From: Parablautia muri
GTDB lineage: Bacteria; Bacillota; Clostridia; Lachnospirales; Lachnospiraceae
DNA length: 49,798 nt
Direction of reading: 5' to 3'
NCBI RefSeq assembly: GCF_009917485.1
Contig: NZ_QZDT01000030.1
Span: 1-49,798, forward strand
Shown here one piece after another: positions 1-8,277 of this stretch. Numbering within the stretch: position 1 is the stretch's first letter; each line of letters opens with the position of its first letter. The translations under genes and the position numbers were made by a program. The notes beneath the pieces were generated by a model. It was not told where the DNA came from. It ran no database searches and worked only from the letters and a program-made list of their open reading frames with translations.

Positions 1-68
1 AGAAAAGCGAAAGTCAGCCAATGTTTCATGACGCATTGGTGCCTTTCGCAGAAAGGCGGATTATAAAA

Positions 69-851
69 ATGATTATAGTGTTTTCAAGCCTTTTGTGGCT
101 TTTGCGTTTCGCTATGGGAGCCTGTGCTTTCAGCTTTTTCAATAGGGTGATTTGCCGGCTTCCGAATAGGGAGAGCGTAGTCAGGGGACGGAGCTATTGC
201 TTGTCCTGTGGAAAAAGTTTGACAGTGAAGGAATTGATTCCTTGTATCAGTTATTTATGGCAGAGGGGAAGATGCCGTGGCTGTGGTGAAAGGATTTCGG
301 GGAGATATTTTCTGGTAGAGCTGGCAGGCGGTCTTTTATTTGTCTTCTGCGGAGCTTATTTTGGCTATGGAGAAGGGGGAATTTTACCGCCCAAAGGGCT
401 TTTGGCCTTTGCCTATCTGGGAATTTTAACTATGGTAGCCTTTATTGATTGGGACACGAGGATTATTTATAATCGCTTTCACATAGGAATTGCGCTGCTT
501 GGGATTATTTCCCTGTGGTTGTTTCCTGAACATACATTGACGGACCGCATGATTGGCGCGGTGGTGATATCATTTCCTATGCTGATATTGGCGCTTATTG
601 TGGAAGGAGCCTTTGGCGGCGGCGACATTAAGCTGATGGCGGCCAGTGGTTTTTTGCTTGGATGGCGCGGTATAACAGCAGCTATGTTTATGGGACTGCT
701 GGCTGGCGGGGCGTATTGTACCTGGATGCTTGCAGGAAAGAAGCTTGCCCGTAAACATTCCATTGCCTTTGGGCCGTTTTTGGCTTTGGGACTTGGAATT
801 GGATTTTTCTGGGGGGATGAGTTGGCGGCGTGGTATTTGCCGTTTTTGTAA
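69..851 (+). CDS. Prepilin peptidase (A24 family, type IV leader peptidase)
   Basis: This is a membrane aspartyl protease that cleaves, and in many members N-methylates, type IV prepilin-like leaders. Two CxxC pairs (C44/C47 and C69/C72) form the N-terminal cysteine domain. The catalytic aspartates are seen in FIDWDT (about 127-129) and in the GxGD motif GGGDIKL (D186). Several hydrophobic segments fit a polytopic protein of about 260 residues. I chose the ATG at 69 over the one at 21 because the protein then begins with the usual hydrophobic helix leading into FFNRVICRLP. No pilin genes lie in the window, so its substrates are elsewhere. It is followed after 2 bases by a small membrane ORF. 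Confidence 0.9.
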   Translation: MIIVFSSLLWLLRFAMGACAFSFFNRVICRLPNRESVVRGRSYCLSCGKSLTVKELIPCISYLWQRGRCRGCGERISGRYFLVELAGGLLFVFCGAYFGYGEGGILPPKGLLAFAYLGILTMVAFIDWDTRIIYNRFHIGIALLGIISLWLFPEHTLTDRMIGAVVISFPMLILALIVEGAFGGGDIKLMAASGFLLGWRGITAAMFMGLLAGGAYCTWMLAGKKLARKHSIAFGPFLALGLGIGFFWGDELAAWYLPFL

Positions 852-853
852 CA

Positions 854-994
854 ATGGAGGCAAAAGTTTTATGCGTGTTTTTTTATGTACCGATAGTAAT
901 GATAGCAATAATCTTATATAATAAATATGTGGAATTGCAGGAAGGAAAAGGACATCATCATACAGACATATATAATATGGGGAGCAGCCTATGA
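854..994 (+). CDS. Small single-pass membrane protein, 46 aa, coupled to the OLD-type nuclease gene
   Basis: I do not recognise this small ORF. It starts 2 bases after the prepilin peptidase stop and ends in an ATGA overlap with the start of the nuclease gene at 991, an arrangement typical of translational coupling. Residues about 5-22 (VLCVFFYVPIVMIAIILY) form a likely membrane helix, followed by a charged tail with three consecutive histidines. There is no clear Shine-Dalgarno sequence of its own, so it may be translated by re-initiation after the upstream gene. It could be a real accessory protein or only a coupling leader. The evidence is position and composition only. Confidence 0.5.
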   Translation: MEAKVLCVFFYVPIVMIAIILYNKYVELQEGKGHHHTDIYNMGSSL

Positions 995-2841
995 AAATTA
1001 CAAGTCTTCACATTCAAAATTTCAAACTGATCCGTGATATGTATATTCCGGATATTGAGAATGCTCTGATTTTAGTGGGACAGAACAATACCGGTAAGAC
1101 AACTGTGCTGGATGCTATCAGGGCCGTGGGCGGTGAATATCAGATCAGTCAGGAGGATTTTGGGGAAGCCGGGGCTAAAATCCGTATTCATGTATCTTTA
1201 TCTTTTACGGAGGATGACCTTGCGCTGTTGCAGCGCAGCGGGGTAGTCAGTCAGTACCGGAAAAAGGAGGCGTGGTTACAGGATTTTTGCCGGAAGCTTC
1301 CCAATTTTTCTGATAATGTACTGACCTTTACCATGACGGCGAACAAGGACGGAAGAATCCGTTACCAGGACGGAACGAACAAGAATAACCCTTATATCAA
1401 AGAGGTATTTCCCAAGATATATTACGTGGATACAGAACGCCGCTTAGAACAGCTGCAAAGTGATTTGCTTCTGCTGCAGGAGGATGAGATTTTAAAGAAA
1501 ATGCGTTCCGGCTGCTGTATGTTTAATCAGGCAAGGGATTGCAATCACTGCTTTGATTGTATCGGACTGATTGAGCAAAAGAGTCCGGCACAGTTAAACG
1601 CCCTGGAAACCTCCAAGCTGTTAGATTATAAGCTATATCAGCTGAATTTGGATACCTTTGCCTGCAAGGTCAATCATTGCTTTCATAAAAACGGCGGCCG
1701 TGAGCATATTCTTTATTCTATGAACAGGGATGTGGAGAAAATTCTAGAGGTTACAACACAAATCCGGCATCCGGCTCAAAATGTACCACATCCGATTTCG
1801 CATATGGGGAAAGGAATGCGTTCCATTTATCTGTTTTCTCTGCTGGAAGCTTATACGCAGATTGAAGAAAATCTGCCCAGTATTATGATGATAGAGGATC
1901 CCGAGATTTTTCTGCATCCCAGTCTTCAGAAGGTATGTGGCAGGATTCTTTATCGGCTGGCAGCCAAAAATCAAGTGATTTTTACCACGCACTCACCGAA
2001 CTTGTTGCCTAATTTTAATAGCAGGCAGATACGGCAGGTTATCCACCGGAAAGATGGTTCTAGCGATGTTCGGGAAAAAACGGATATCAGCGCTATTTTG
2101 GATGACTTAGGTTATACAGCTGGTGATTTGATGAATGTGAATTTTGTATTTATTGTGGAGGGAAAACAGGATAAATCCCGTCTGCCCCTTCTACTGGGGA
2201 GATATTATGCGGAGACGGTTGACCAGGAAGGAAATCTCTCCCGCATTGCGATTATTACCACAAACAGCTGTACCAATATTAAAACCTATGCCAATTTAAA
2301 ATATATGAATCAGATTTATCTGCGGGATCAATTTCTGATGATCCGAGACAGCGATGGCAAGGAGCCGGACGAACTAAGGAGTCAGCTTTGCCGCTATTAT
2401 GAGGAGCGAAACCGTGAGGATATGGACAAGCTGCCCAGGGTCCGTCCGGAAAACGTATTGATTCTCAAATATTATTCTTTTGAGAATTATTTTTTAAACC
2501 CAAAGGTAATGGCACAGGTGGGCGTTGTGGAATCGGAGGCCGCTTTTTATGAGATACTTTTGGAAAAATGGAAGGAATATCTTTACCGCCTGCAAAGTGG
2601 CCGGCATTTGATGGAAATTTTGGGCGGCGATTTGGAAACGGTAGAGGATATAAAACGGCACATAGAAGAAATCCGCATTTATATGCGGGGCCATAATTTA
2701 TTTGATATTTTTTATGGGAGATACAAAGAGCAGGAAAGAGAGCTGCTTGAGAGATATATTGAGCTGGCGCCCAAGGAGGATTTTGAAGATATTTTTGCAG
2801 CGCTGGAACGCTTTCCCTTTTTTGAAGGCAGGCGGCAGTAA
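991..2841 (+). CDS. OLD-family ATP-dependent nuclease (AAA ATPase plus TOPRIM)
   Basis: This is a 616-residue ABC-type ATPase fused to a TOPRIM nuclease domain, as in OLD-family endonucleases of phage defence and DNA repair. The Walker A is GQNNTGKT (30-37), the signature-like stretch lies near residue 270 (SHMGKGMRS), the Walker B is IMMIEDPE (298-305) and the H-loop is TTHSP (332-336). The TOPRIM domain shows the acidic VEGKQD (E390) and the D-x-D of IRDSDG (D453/D455). A cysteine cluster (C175, C176, C184, C187, C190) sits inside the ATPase domain and could bind zinc. GGGAG at 980-984 serves as ribosome site. No UvrD-like partner (as in Gabija) is adjacent, so a solitary OLD role is more likely. 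The function is inferred from the family. Confidence 0.85.
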   Translation: MKITSLHIQNFKLIRDMYIPDIENALILVGQNNTGKTTVLDAIRAVGGEYQISQEDFGEAGAKIRIHVSLSFTEDDLALLQRSGVVSQYRKKEAWLQDFCRKLPNFSDNVLTFTMTANKDGRIRYQDGTNKNNPYIKEVFPKIYYVDTERRLEQLQSDLLLLQEDEILKKMRSGCCMFNQARDCNHCFDCIGLIEQKSPAQLNALETSKLLDYKLYQLNLDTFACKVNHCFHKNGGREHILYSMNRDVEKILEVTTQIRHPAQNVPHPISHMGKGMRSIYLFSLLEAYTQIEENLPSIMMIEDPEIFLHPSLQKVCGRILYRLAAKNQVIFTTHSPNLLPNFNSRQIRQVIHRKDGSSDVREKTDISAILDDLGYTAGDLMNVNFVFIVEGKQDKSRLPLLLGRYYAETVDQEGNLSRIAIITTNSCTNIKTYANLKYMNQIYLRDQFLMIRDSDGKEPDELRSQLCRYYEERNREDMDKLPRVRPENVLILKYYSFENYFLNPKVMAQVGVVESEAAFYEILLEKWKEYLYRLQSGRHLMEILGGDLETVEDIKRHIEEIRIYMRGHNLFDIFYGRYKEQERELLERYIELAPKEDFEDIFAALERFPFFEGRRQ

Positions 2842-2932
2842 AATAGGTTTTTAGAAAAACTGATGATAGAAAGAGGAAACGGTGACGGCTGGCTTTGTTA
2901 TGATAAAAATATAAAAAAGTGTTTCCACAGGG

Positions 2933-2960
2933 TAAAGAAGTTGTAAAAATTTTCCGATAT
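2933..2960 (+). promoter_or_regulatory. SigD (sigma-28)-type flagellar promoter
   Basis: TAAA at 2933-2936 and TCCGATAT at 2953-2960, 16 bases apart, match the Bacillus SigD consensus TAAA-N14-16-GCCGATAT in all but one position. It lies about 110 bases before the FliD-like gene, so the promoter type agrees with the gene it would serve. The leader also holds a loose hairpin pairing TCCCAAA near 2980 with TTTGGGA near 3010. Confidence 0.6.
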
Positions 2961-3072
2961 TTAATATATAATGTAATATCCCAAATCAGTCAGAAAAAGA
3001 GATTGCCTTTTGGGAGTTATAGGTATAAAATAATTATAGTAGGTAATTAAGGTTTATTTGTGTGAAGGAGTG

Positions 3073-4287
3073 ATGAGCGTGGCAGCGAATTTTTGGAATT
3101 ATAATTCAGGGGGGTTATTTGGTTCTACCAGCAATAACAGTGGAAGTGGACTGAACAGTTTGTATGGCGTACTTTCCGACAGAAGTGCTATAAAGAACGG
3201 ATCTTATCAGAGGCTGCTTAAGACTTATTATAGGTCAGGACAGTCTTCAAGCACAGCATCATCCAGCAAGAACAGCAGTTCATCCAGCAATATGCTTGAC
3301 AGAATTTTTGAAGAGAAGAGGAATCCGAAGGTTTCCAAAGATGTGCAGGAAGCAAATGCTAATCTGACATCGGGGCTTTCAACTTTGAGAACGACAGTTT
3401 CAACGTTGCAGAAAGATGATACTTATACGGATACGGCTGATGGCAAGAGTGCAGGAGACAAGGTAGTTTCCGCAGTGAAAGCTTATGTGACGGATTATAA
3501 CAATGTTGTTAATGCGGCAAAGGGTTCTACGCTAACGAACAAGACTGCATATGTGGCTAATATGATGGGCAGTACAGCGGCAAATGCTGATAAGCTTGCG
3601 GAAATTGGTATTACAGTTGATTCAAGTGGAACGCTTGAGCTTGATGAGACCAAATTAAAGTCAGCAAGTATCTCTAAAGTGCAGGAGCTGTTTTCCGCTA
3701 AGGATATTACAAGCTATGGTTCAACCATTGCATCACGTCTTCGGTTTGCAGGAGCTGCAGTAAGCAGTAATACAACCACAGGCAGTACGGGGACAGATAA
3801 TAAGGCAGGTACTAGTGCAGCAGGCCTGAAAACAGACAGTAAAGCGCTTGCATCTGATGAGTTATATGCGAAGGTAAAGGATAAGGATGGCAACGAGACC
3901 TATGATGTCAATAAGATTTTTACCACAGCTAAGAGCTTTGTGAGCAATTATAATCATATGTTTGATACAGGTGAATCCAGTTCAAATTCCGGTGTATTAG
4001 CAAATTTGTCTTACATCAGAGAAAAAACAGCACGTAATGCAGATGCACTGAAGCAGTTTGGAATTGAAGTGAATGATCAGGGCAGATTAAAGATTGATGA
4101 GCATGTATTTAAACAGTCAGATATGTCCAAGGTGCAGGCATTTTTTAAGGACTATGGTTCTTCTATCGCTACCAATGCATCACTTGTAGATTATTATACG
4201 ACTACACAGGCGAATGCTACTAATGGTTATACATCTGACGGGACATACAATGTACAGGGAAGCTCCCGCTATGCAGACACTATGTAA
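3073..4287 (+). CDS. FliD-like (flagellar hook-associated protein 2-like) duplicated protein
   Basis: This is a Ser/Asn/Thr-rich protein of about 404 residues with two copies of a FliD C-terminal-like module. The repeated core is an acidic 'GI.vd..G.L.lDe' pattern: EIGITVDSSGTLELDE in the first copy and QFGIEVNDQGRLKIDE in the second, each followed by a SKVQ.(L/F)F segment. There is no signal peptide, as expected for a flagellar type III export substrate. It lacks the FliD N-terminal half, so it is not a normal filament cap. AAGGAG at 3065-3070 is too close to the ATG at 3073 and well spaced for the in-frame GTG at 3079, so the real start may be 3079. The SigD-type promoter upstream supports a motility link. 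The exact role is unknown. Confidence 0.7.
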   Translation: MSVAANFWNYNSGGLFGSTSNNSGSGLNSLYGVLSDRSAIKNGSYQRLLKTYYRSGQSSSTASSSKNSSSSSNMLDRIFEEKRNPKVSKDVQEANANLTSGLSTLRTTVSTLQKDDTYTDTADGKSAGDKVVSAVKAYVTDYNNVVNAAKGSTLTNKTAYVANMMGSTAANADKLAEIGITVDSSGTLELDETKLKSASISKVQELFSAKDITSYGSTIASRLRFAGAAVSSNTTTGSTGTDNKAGTSAAGLKTDSKALASDELYAKVKDKDGNETYDVNKIFTTAKSFVSNYNHMFDTGESSSNSGVLANLSYIREKTARNADALKQFGIEVNDQGRLKIDEHVFKQSDMSKVQAFFKDYGSSIATNASLVDYYTTTQANATNGYTSDGTYNVQGSSRYADTM

Positions 4288-4430
4288 TCTGTTTAAAAAG
4301 CTGGGAACATAAAATAAGTATGAAAAGAACATCTTTGTAACAGCTCTGCGCACTTGCTGCGCTGAGTGTACATGCGCCATGCAGCTAGTCTGTATGTGAG
4401 CATAATGATACTTGCGCCGTACATTTTACA

Positions 4431-4504
4431 GGAATTTGTGTCTGGAAAGACATGGAGGCGCAAGTATGAAATTTGTGTCTAAGAAGATATAGAGGTGCAA
4501 GTAT
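4431..4504 (+). repeat. Imperfect 37-bp direct tandem repeat, two units
   Basis: Units 4431-4467 and 4468-4504 match at 30 of 37 positions. Each carries a purine-rich block (GGAGGCG or AGAGGTG) and ends in CAAGTAT. The end of the first unit (4457-4467) is the reverse complement of 4408-4418, so a hairpin with a loop of about 38 bases is also possible. No function is evident. Confidence 0.7.
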
Positions 4505-4510
4505 GATAGG

Positions 4511-4639
4511 ATGCGAATCGACCGGTGTTGTGCTGGAGGTTGGCATCCTTTTCGATTTAAAAGTTTTAATTATGAAGTGCGGAAACATTTAGACAAGAAG
4601 GTGCCTTATGAAAGTGTAACAGTGCTTAAATTACATTAA
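4511..4639 (+). other. Possible gene remnant or small ORF, 42 codons
   Basis: The open stretch starts at ATG 4511 and stops at TAA 4637, directly before an intrinsic terminator. It reads as a basic peptide ending KKVPYESVTVLKLH. There is no good ribosome site and I recognise no family. The terminator immediately behind it suggests the 3' end of a former gene whose body has been lost. Confidence 0.25.
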
Positions 4640-4641
4640 GA

Positions 4642-4685
4642 AAAGCAGCCGCATAATGATGACTATATGGCTGCCTTTCTTTTTA
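4642..4685 (+). terminator. Rho-independent terminator
   Basis: GCAGCCGCAT (4645-4654) pairs with ATATGGCTGC (4665-4674) with one G-T pair and one mismatch over a 10-base loop. It is followed by CTTTCTTTTT. It ends whatever transcript crosses the 4511-4639 remnant. Confidence 0.6.
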
Positions 4686-4742
4686 TAGTAAATGAAATTA
4701 AAGATTTCGCGATTGTTCATACAAAAGCTTCCGAATGTGGCC

Positions 4743-5570
4743 TTAGCGCATCATCTGATAGCCATGGTACATGGAGTAATTGTCAGATGTGGGATTGTCT
4801 GCCAGGAAAACACCTGTAATGTTACAAAAGGGTCTTAAATAAGGGAATACTGTAGTTTATACCCATTCTGGCCTGCTGATTTCTGAGGATTGCTTTACTA
4901 CTACATCGTACCATTGTTCGGGACCTTCAAACCATACTTCTGCGAGGCGGGGAAATTGACACTGGTTCACATCCTGATATACCTTGCTGGTCAGAACTCT
5001 GCGCACGAGAGGATTTTTAGCCCATTTTGCAAGTACATGGTCAACGAGCCATTTGTCGCTTTCTTCATTGGAGACGCCTTAAGGGTAGGAAACCAAAAAC
5101 TGCCATCTGTAATTAGGACCTTCCTTTGCTGTAATTCCATGGCCTTTTAATTCGGTCTCCCAGCTAAGGAGAACAAAAGCCCATATAAAGGGTTTCTCGC
5201 TGTCACTTCCGGAACTTCCTGCATCATCGCCTTCAAAGTTGGTGGTAGGTCCACCTGCCTCAGGGATATTACCATGCCACTGCAATACTTCCGGCGGAAA
5301 ATATTCTGTGTATGCTTTGATATTAAATTTCGGCATCATGGGATTTGTCAGCCAGTAATGCTCTGTAAGCTGCATGCGGTTTGTGCCAAATAAATCTCCA
5401 TGTGGAGGTGTGGGGAGGGCATTGTAAAATGCATATTTGGTAACGTAGGGTGCAAACTGTGAAATGCTTTCCGGAATATGATAGCGATATAACCAGTGCA
5501 GCATTTTAGTACGGTATTGTTCTCTGATAACATCTACATAAAGAACGCTTTTCATTAACTCGAAATTCAT
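4743..5570 (-). pseudogene. EthD-like (dimeric alpha/beta barrel) protein, broken by in-frame stops
   Basis: Read on the minus strand from ATG 5570 (AAGAGGT upstream), the frame runs MNFELMKSVLYVDV to FLVSYP and meets TAA at 5079-5081. It resumes in the same frame as GVSNEESDKWLVDHVL to RPEWV, meets a second TAA at 4857-4859, then continues TTVFPYLRPFCNIT to MMR and TAA at 4743-4745. The last stop may be natural, or a third lesion, since the frame stays open to 4698. No frameshift is needed. The sequence resembles EthD-domain proteins, which are small ferredoxin-like barrels found in catabolic clusters. The longest open piece is only the first 163 residues. The family assignment is moderate; the disruption is clear from the reading frame. 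Confidence 0.65.
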
Positions 5571-5678
5571 ATTTTACCTCTTTTCTGCGCGGCTTTTTAT
5601 GTAAAAAGCTTGTGGGTGCCGCACGAACACAAACTCTTAAGGGAAAGTTTTTGGCTTTTGTAAATATTGCGTTGCTAT

Positions 5679-6523
5679 TTATTGCGGCTTTGAGCCTGTG
5701 ATAAAAGACTTGTAGGCTGCTACTCTATTTTTATACTTTTCACTCATGCGCAGGGCGCCGGCTTTTCTGTTATTGGTATCAATATCATTAGCATGAATAA
5801 ATTTTTCATCCAGGGTATCGTGAGCGTGCTTTAACTGTTCCTCGGGGAACTCAAAGTGATATTCGTCTCCATCCAATACAATTTTTCCAATGATTCCGCA
5901 CTGGCAGCAAATTACCTCTTTATTTTTTGCAAAATAAAATTCACGGCAATGGCAGTGAGAGCAGATTTCCTCATCCCCTATATATTGTGCATTTTGGATA
6001 TCTTTCGCCGCATTCGCAAGATTTATACCAGTCTGATGGGCACGGCTTATCTTTTCATCATCAGCCAAGATACCCAATGACCAGCTGAACACTTCTTTTT
6101 CGATGATCTTCCACATGGGTGTCAGTCCTGAATACCGAAGTCACATTCAATTTGAGTCATCCAATCGGAACCGCCGATTCCCATATAGGAAATCACCTTG
6201 TCCTTCAAGATTCTAGGAACGGGAATTTTGCCGCCTTTTTCTTCTGCAATCTGTATTCCAATGACCGCATTCCCCCGGTCAAGTCTCGGGCCAAAGCGGT
6301 CCATCAGGGTGTGGAAATTTCCCGGCGCGCCTTTTTCGAAGATGGGAACTGCAAAAAGAATTCCGTCAGCATCCAACATCTTGTCAAGGAGTCATTCAAA
6401 ATCATCCTTTTGTGTACAGACACTGCCCTTTCCATTAAACAGGGCAGTGACACATGCCACACAGCCGGTGCAGTGATGGATATCCAAATCAAACAGGTTG
6501 ATTGAAATACCTAATATTTTCAT
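5679..6523 (-). pseudogene. Flavodoxin-family NAD(P)H-dependent FMN reductase with Cys-rich tail, broken
   Basis: ATG 6523 begins MKILGIS, the start of the flavodoxin-like reductase fold, but runs almost at once into IHHCTGCVACV. The FMN phosphate-binding loop and about 35 residues that normally lie between are missing. TGA at 6392-6394 interrupts the frame before LLDKMLDADGILFAVPIFEK. A lost base near 6120 shifts the frame between DFGIQ and MWKIIEKEVFSWSLG, which continues to 5679. The C-terminal part carries ICSHCHCREF and ICCQCG, a CxxC-type zinc or iron-sulfur segment. Three independent lesions make activity very unlikely. It forms a minus-strand pair with the EthD-like gene. Confidence 0.8.
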
Positions 6524-6773
6524 TCAATACCTCCTCCGTATGTATTTTAGCAGAGTGTCTTTATTATAGCTGATGACGCCTATTGTTTTGATATACTAAA
6601 TATTTCGAATCGCTTATATCAAATATTGCTATAAGGGGTTTTATAGGCTATATATATCAAAATTGGTATAAAGTAAGCCTTAATTTTGGTATTAGCATTT
6701 AGTTTCCAGGTTCATTACAATAAATTTATATAGATTTAGGAAAGAAAATTAGAATTGGTAAGGAGGTTATGAA
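6524..6773. promoter_or_regulatory. Divergent control region of the redox cluster
   Basis: This AT-rich 250-bp gap separates the minus-strand reductase/EthD pair from the plus-strand LVIVD/LysR pair. It contains three copies of the same 9-mer: TTTGATATA at 6587-6595 and TATATCAAA at 6615-6623 and 6653-6661. The first two face each other 19 bases apart, and the third repeats the second orientation 38 bp further on. This looks like a multi-site operator, plausibly for the adjacent LysR-type regulator. That assignment is inferred from position. Confidence 0.5.
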
Positions 6774-8144
6774 ATGGGGGGAAAATTTTATGCAAAAAGT
6801 CCTGGTAATGAGGGTTACATTAAGAATATGGAAGTGATTGGATTCCACGACTGTGACAGGCATTATCTTTTTCAGACACAGCTCTATAAAACGCAAGAAG
6901 GAAAATATTATCTGTATGGAGGCTGTTATAAGTGAAACGGGGTACAAATTATTGATGTGACGGATTCGGTCAATCCTAAAACCGTTCAGTATATGTACGT
7001 GATGGAGCCGGAAAAATATACTTATATGGCTACGCCTAAGATTCAGATTTGTGATGAGTTGATGATTGTGGCAACAGGCAACTGCATTGACTTTTTACAT
7101 GGTCCTGCACCGGAAAAATATGAGATTGTGCGTGGCGGTGTGGCTATTTACAGTTTAAAGGAAAATCCCGAGCAGCCCAAGTTTCTGTCCTTTTGGGACA
7201 CAGGGACAGATGGGATGGCGGCAGGTGATCACCGTTTCTGTTATAATGGGGGAAGATATGCGCATCTTTCAGCAACGGCTCCGGGATTTACAGGATATAT
7301 TTACCGTATTTTGGACATATCAGATCCAAGACATCCGGTGGAGGCAGGGCGCTGGTGGAATCCGGGACAGTTTTTAGGAAATCAGACCAAAGCTACACAG
7401 CAAAAAAATATCCATGGCTGGAATGGAAATGATTCTTATCCTGGCTATGTTCATTGCGTTTATGCGTTAGGAGATAAAGCGTACGTAAGCTGCGTAGGCG
7501 CAGGCTTTAAGATTTTAGATATCTCCGATCCGCAGGTGCCGTAGGTTTTGGGAGAGGCATCTACCTGTCCTCCTTTCTCCGGAAAGTTTGGGGGCGCTTT
7601 ATGGCATACCTTCCTTCCTTTGATTGGCAGGAATTATGCGGTAGGCTTGCAGGAGGGTGAGCGGTTCTGGATTATGAATCGAGAATTGCAGGAATCCATT
7701 GGTACGGATCCCATGAATGGGATTGAGATGTTGGATATCTCCAACCCGGAGGACCCTGTTATGATTTCCGTTTTCCCATATCCGGAGGTTCCGGAAGATT
7801 TTCCTTATGAGAACTTTAATTATTGTGGACTGCCGCTGCCAGGTCCCTTTGGGCCCCACAATCTGCATGAGCCCATGACAAACAAGCCATGGATTGAGAA
7901 CAATCCCAATCGTGTTTATGTCTGTTATTTCCACGTTGGACTACGGGTATATGATGTACACGATCCCTTTGTGCCAAAGGAGATTGCTTATTTTATTCCG
8001 CCTAATCCGGAGGAATTGTATTTTGACCTTAAAATGGCGAATCCCCCACTGGGAACAATGGAGGATGTTGTTGTGGATGACAGAGGTAATATTTTTGTCA
8101 ATACAATGCATGATGGTGCGTATATTCTGCGCTGTCTGGTTTAA
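6774..8144 (+). pseudogene. LVIVD-repeat (beta-propeller-like) protein, broken by two in-frame stops
   Basis: ATG 6774 has an ideal AAGGAGG at 6760-6766. The frame runs 456 codons to TAA at 8142 but is cut by TGA at 6933-6935 (after YLYGGCYK) and TAG at 7542-7544 (after ILDISDPQVP). The pieces share one frame and form one protein. LVIVD-type units recur: VQIIDVTDSVNPKTVQYM, YRILDISDPRHPVEAG, FKILDISDPQVP, IEMLDISNPEDPVMIS and LRVYDVHDPFVPKEIA. Such proteins form propeller-like folds of unknown enzymology. Outside the two stops the frame looks healthy, so silencing may be recent. Confidence 0.8.
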
Positions 8145-8277
8145 AGTGACAGGTCAGTCTTTGTCTGAACGGTTATCGTTTCGTGCAATCGTTAAGAGAA
8201 AAGAGCGTGTCTGACCGACTTTACAATGCTTTTATGGAAAGGTACAATCTTTAAAAAGCAGAAAAGGAGTCCTGCAA

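Larger units (their letters stand above)
4288..4697. other. Intergenic region with repeats, ORF remnant and terminator
   Basis: There is no convincing gene in this stretch. It holds an imperfect 37-bp tandem repeat (4431-4504), a complementary ATACTTGCGCC at 4408-4418 facing the end of the first repeat unit, a 42-codon open stretch (4511-4639) and an intrinsic terminator (4642-4685). It separates the FliD-like gene from the decayed redox cluster. Confidence 0.6.

Noticed and set aside
991-2841. Gabija defence system
   Set aside because: A GajA-like layout is present but no UvrD-like GajB gene follows; the next gene is a FliD-like protein.
5856-6505. Plus-strand ORFs opposite the flavodoxin-family pseudogene
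   Set aside because: They are antisense shadows; the minus strand carries recognisable protein families in the same place.
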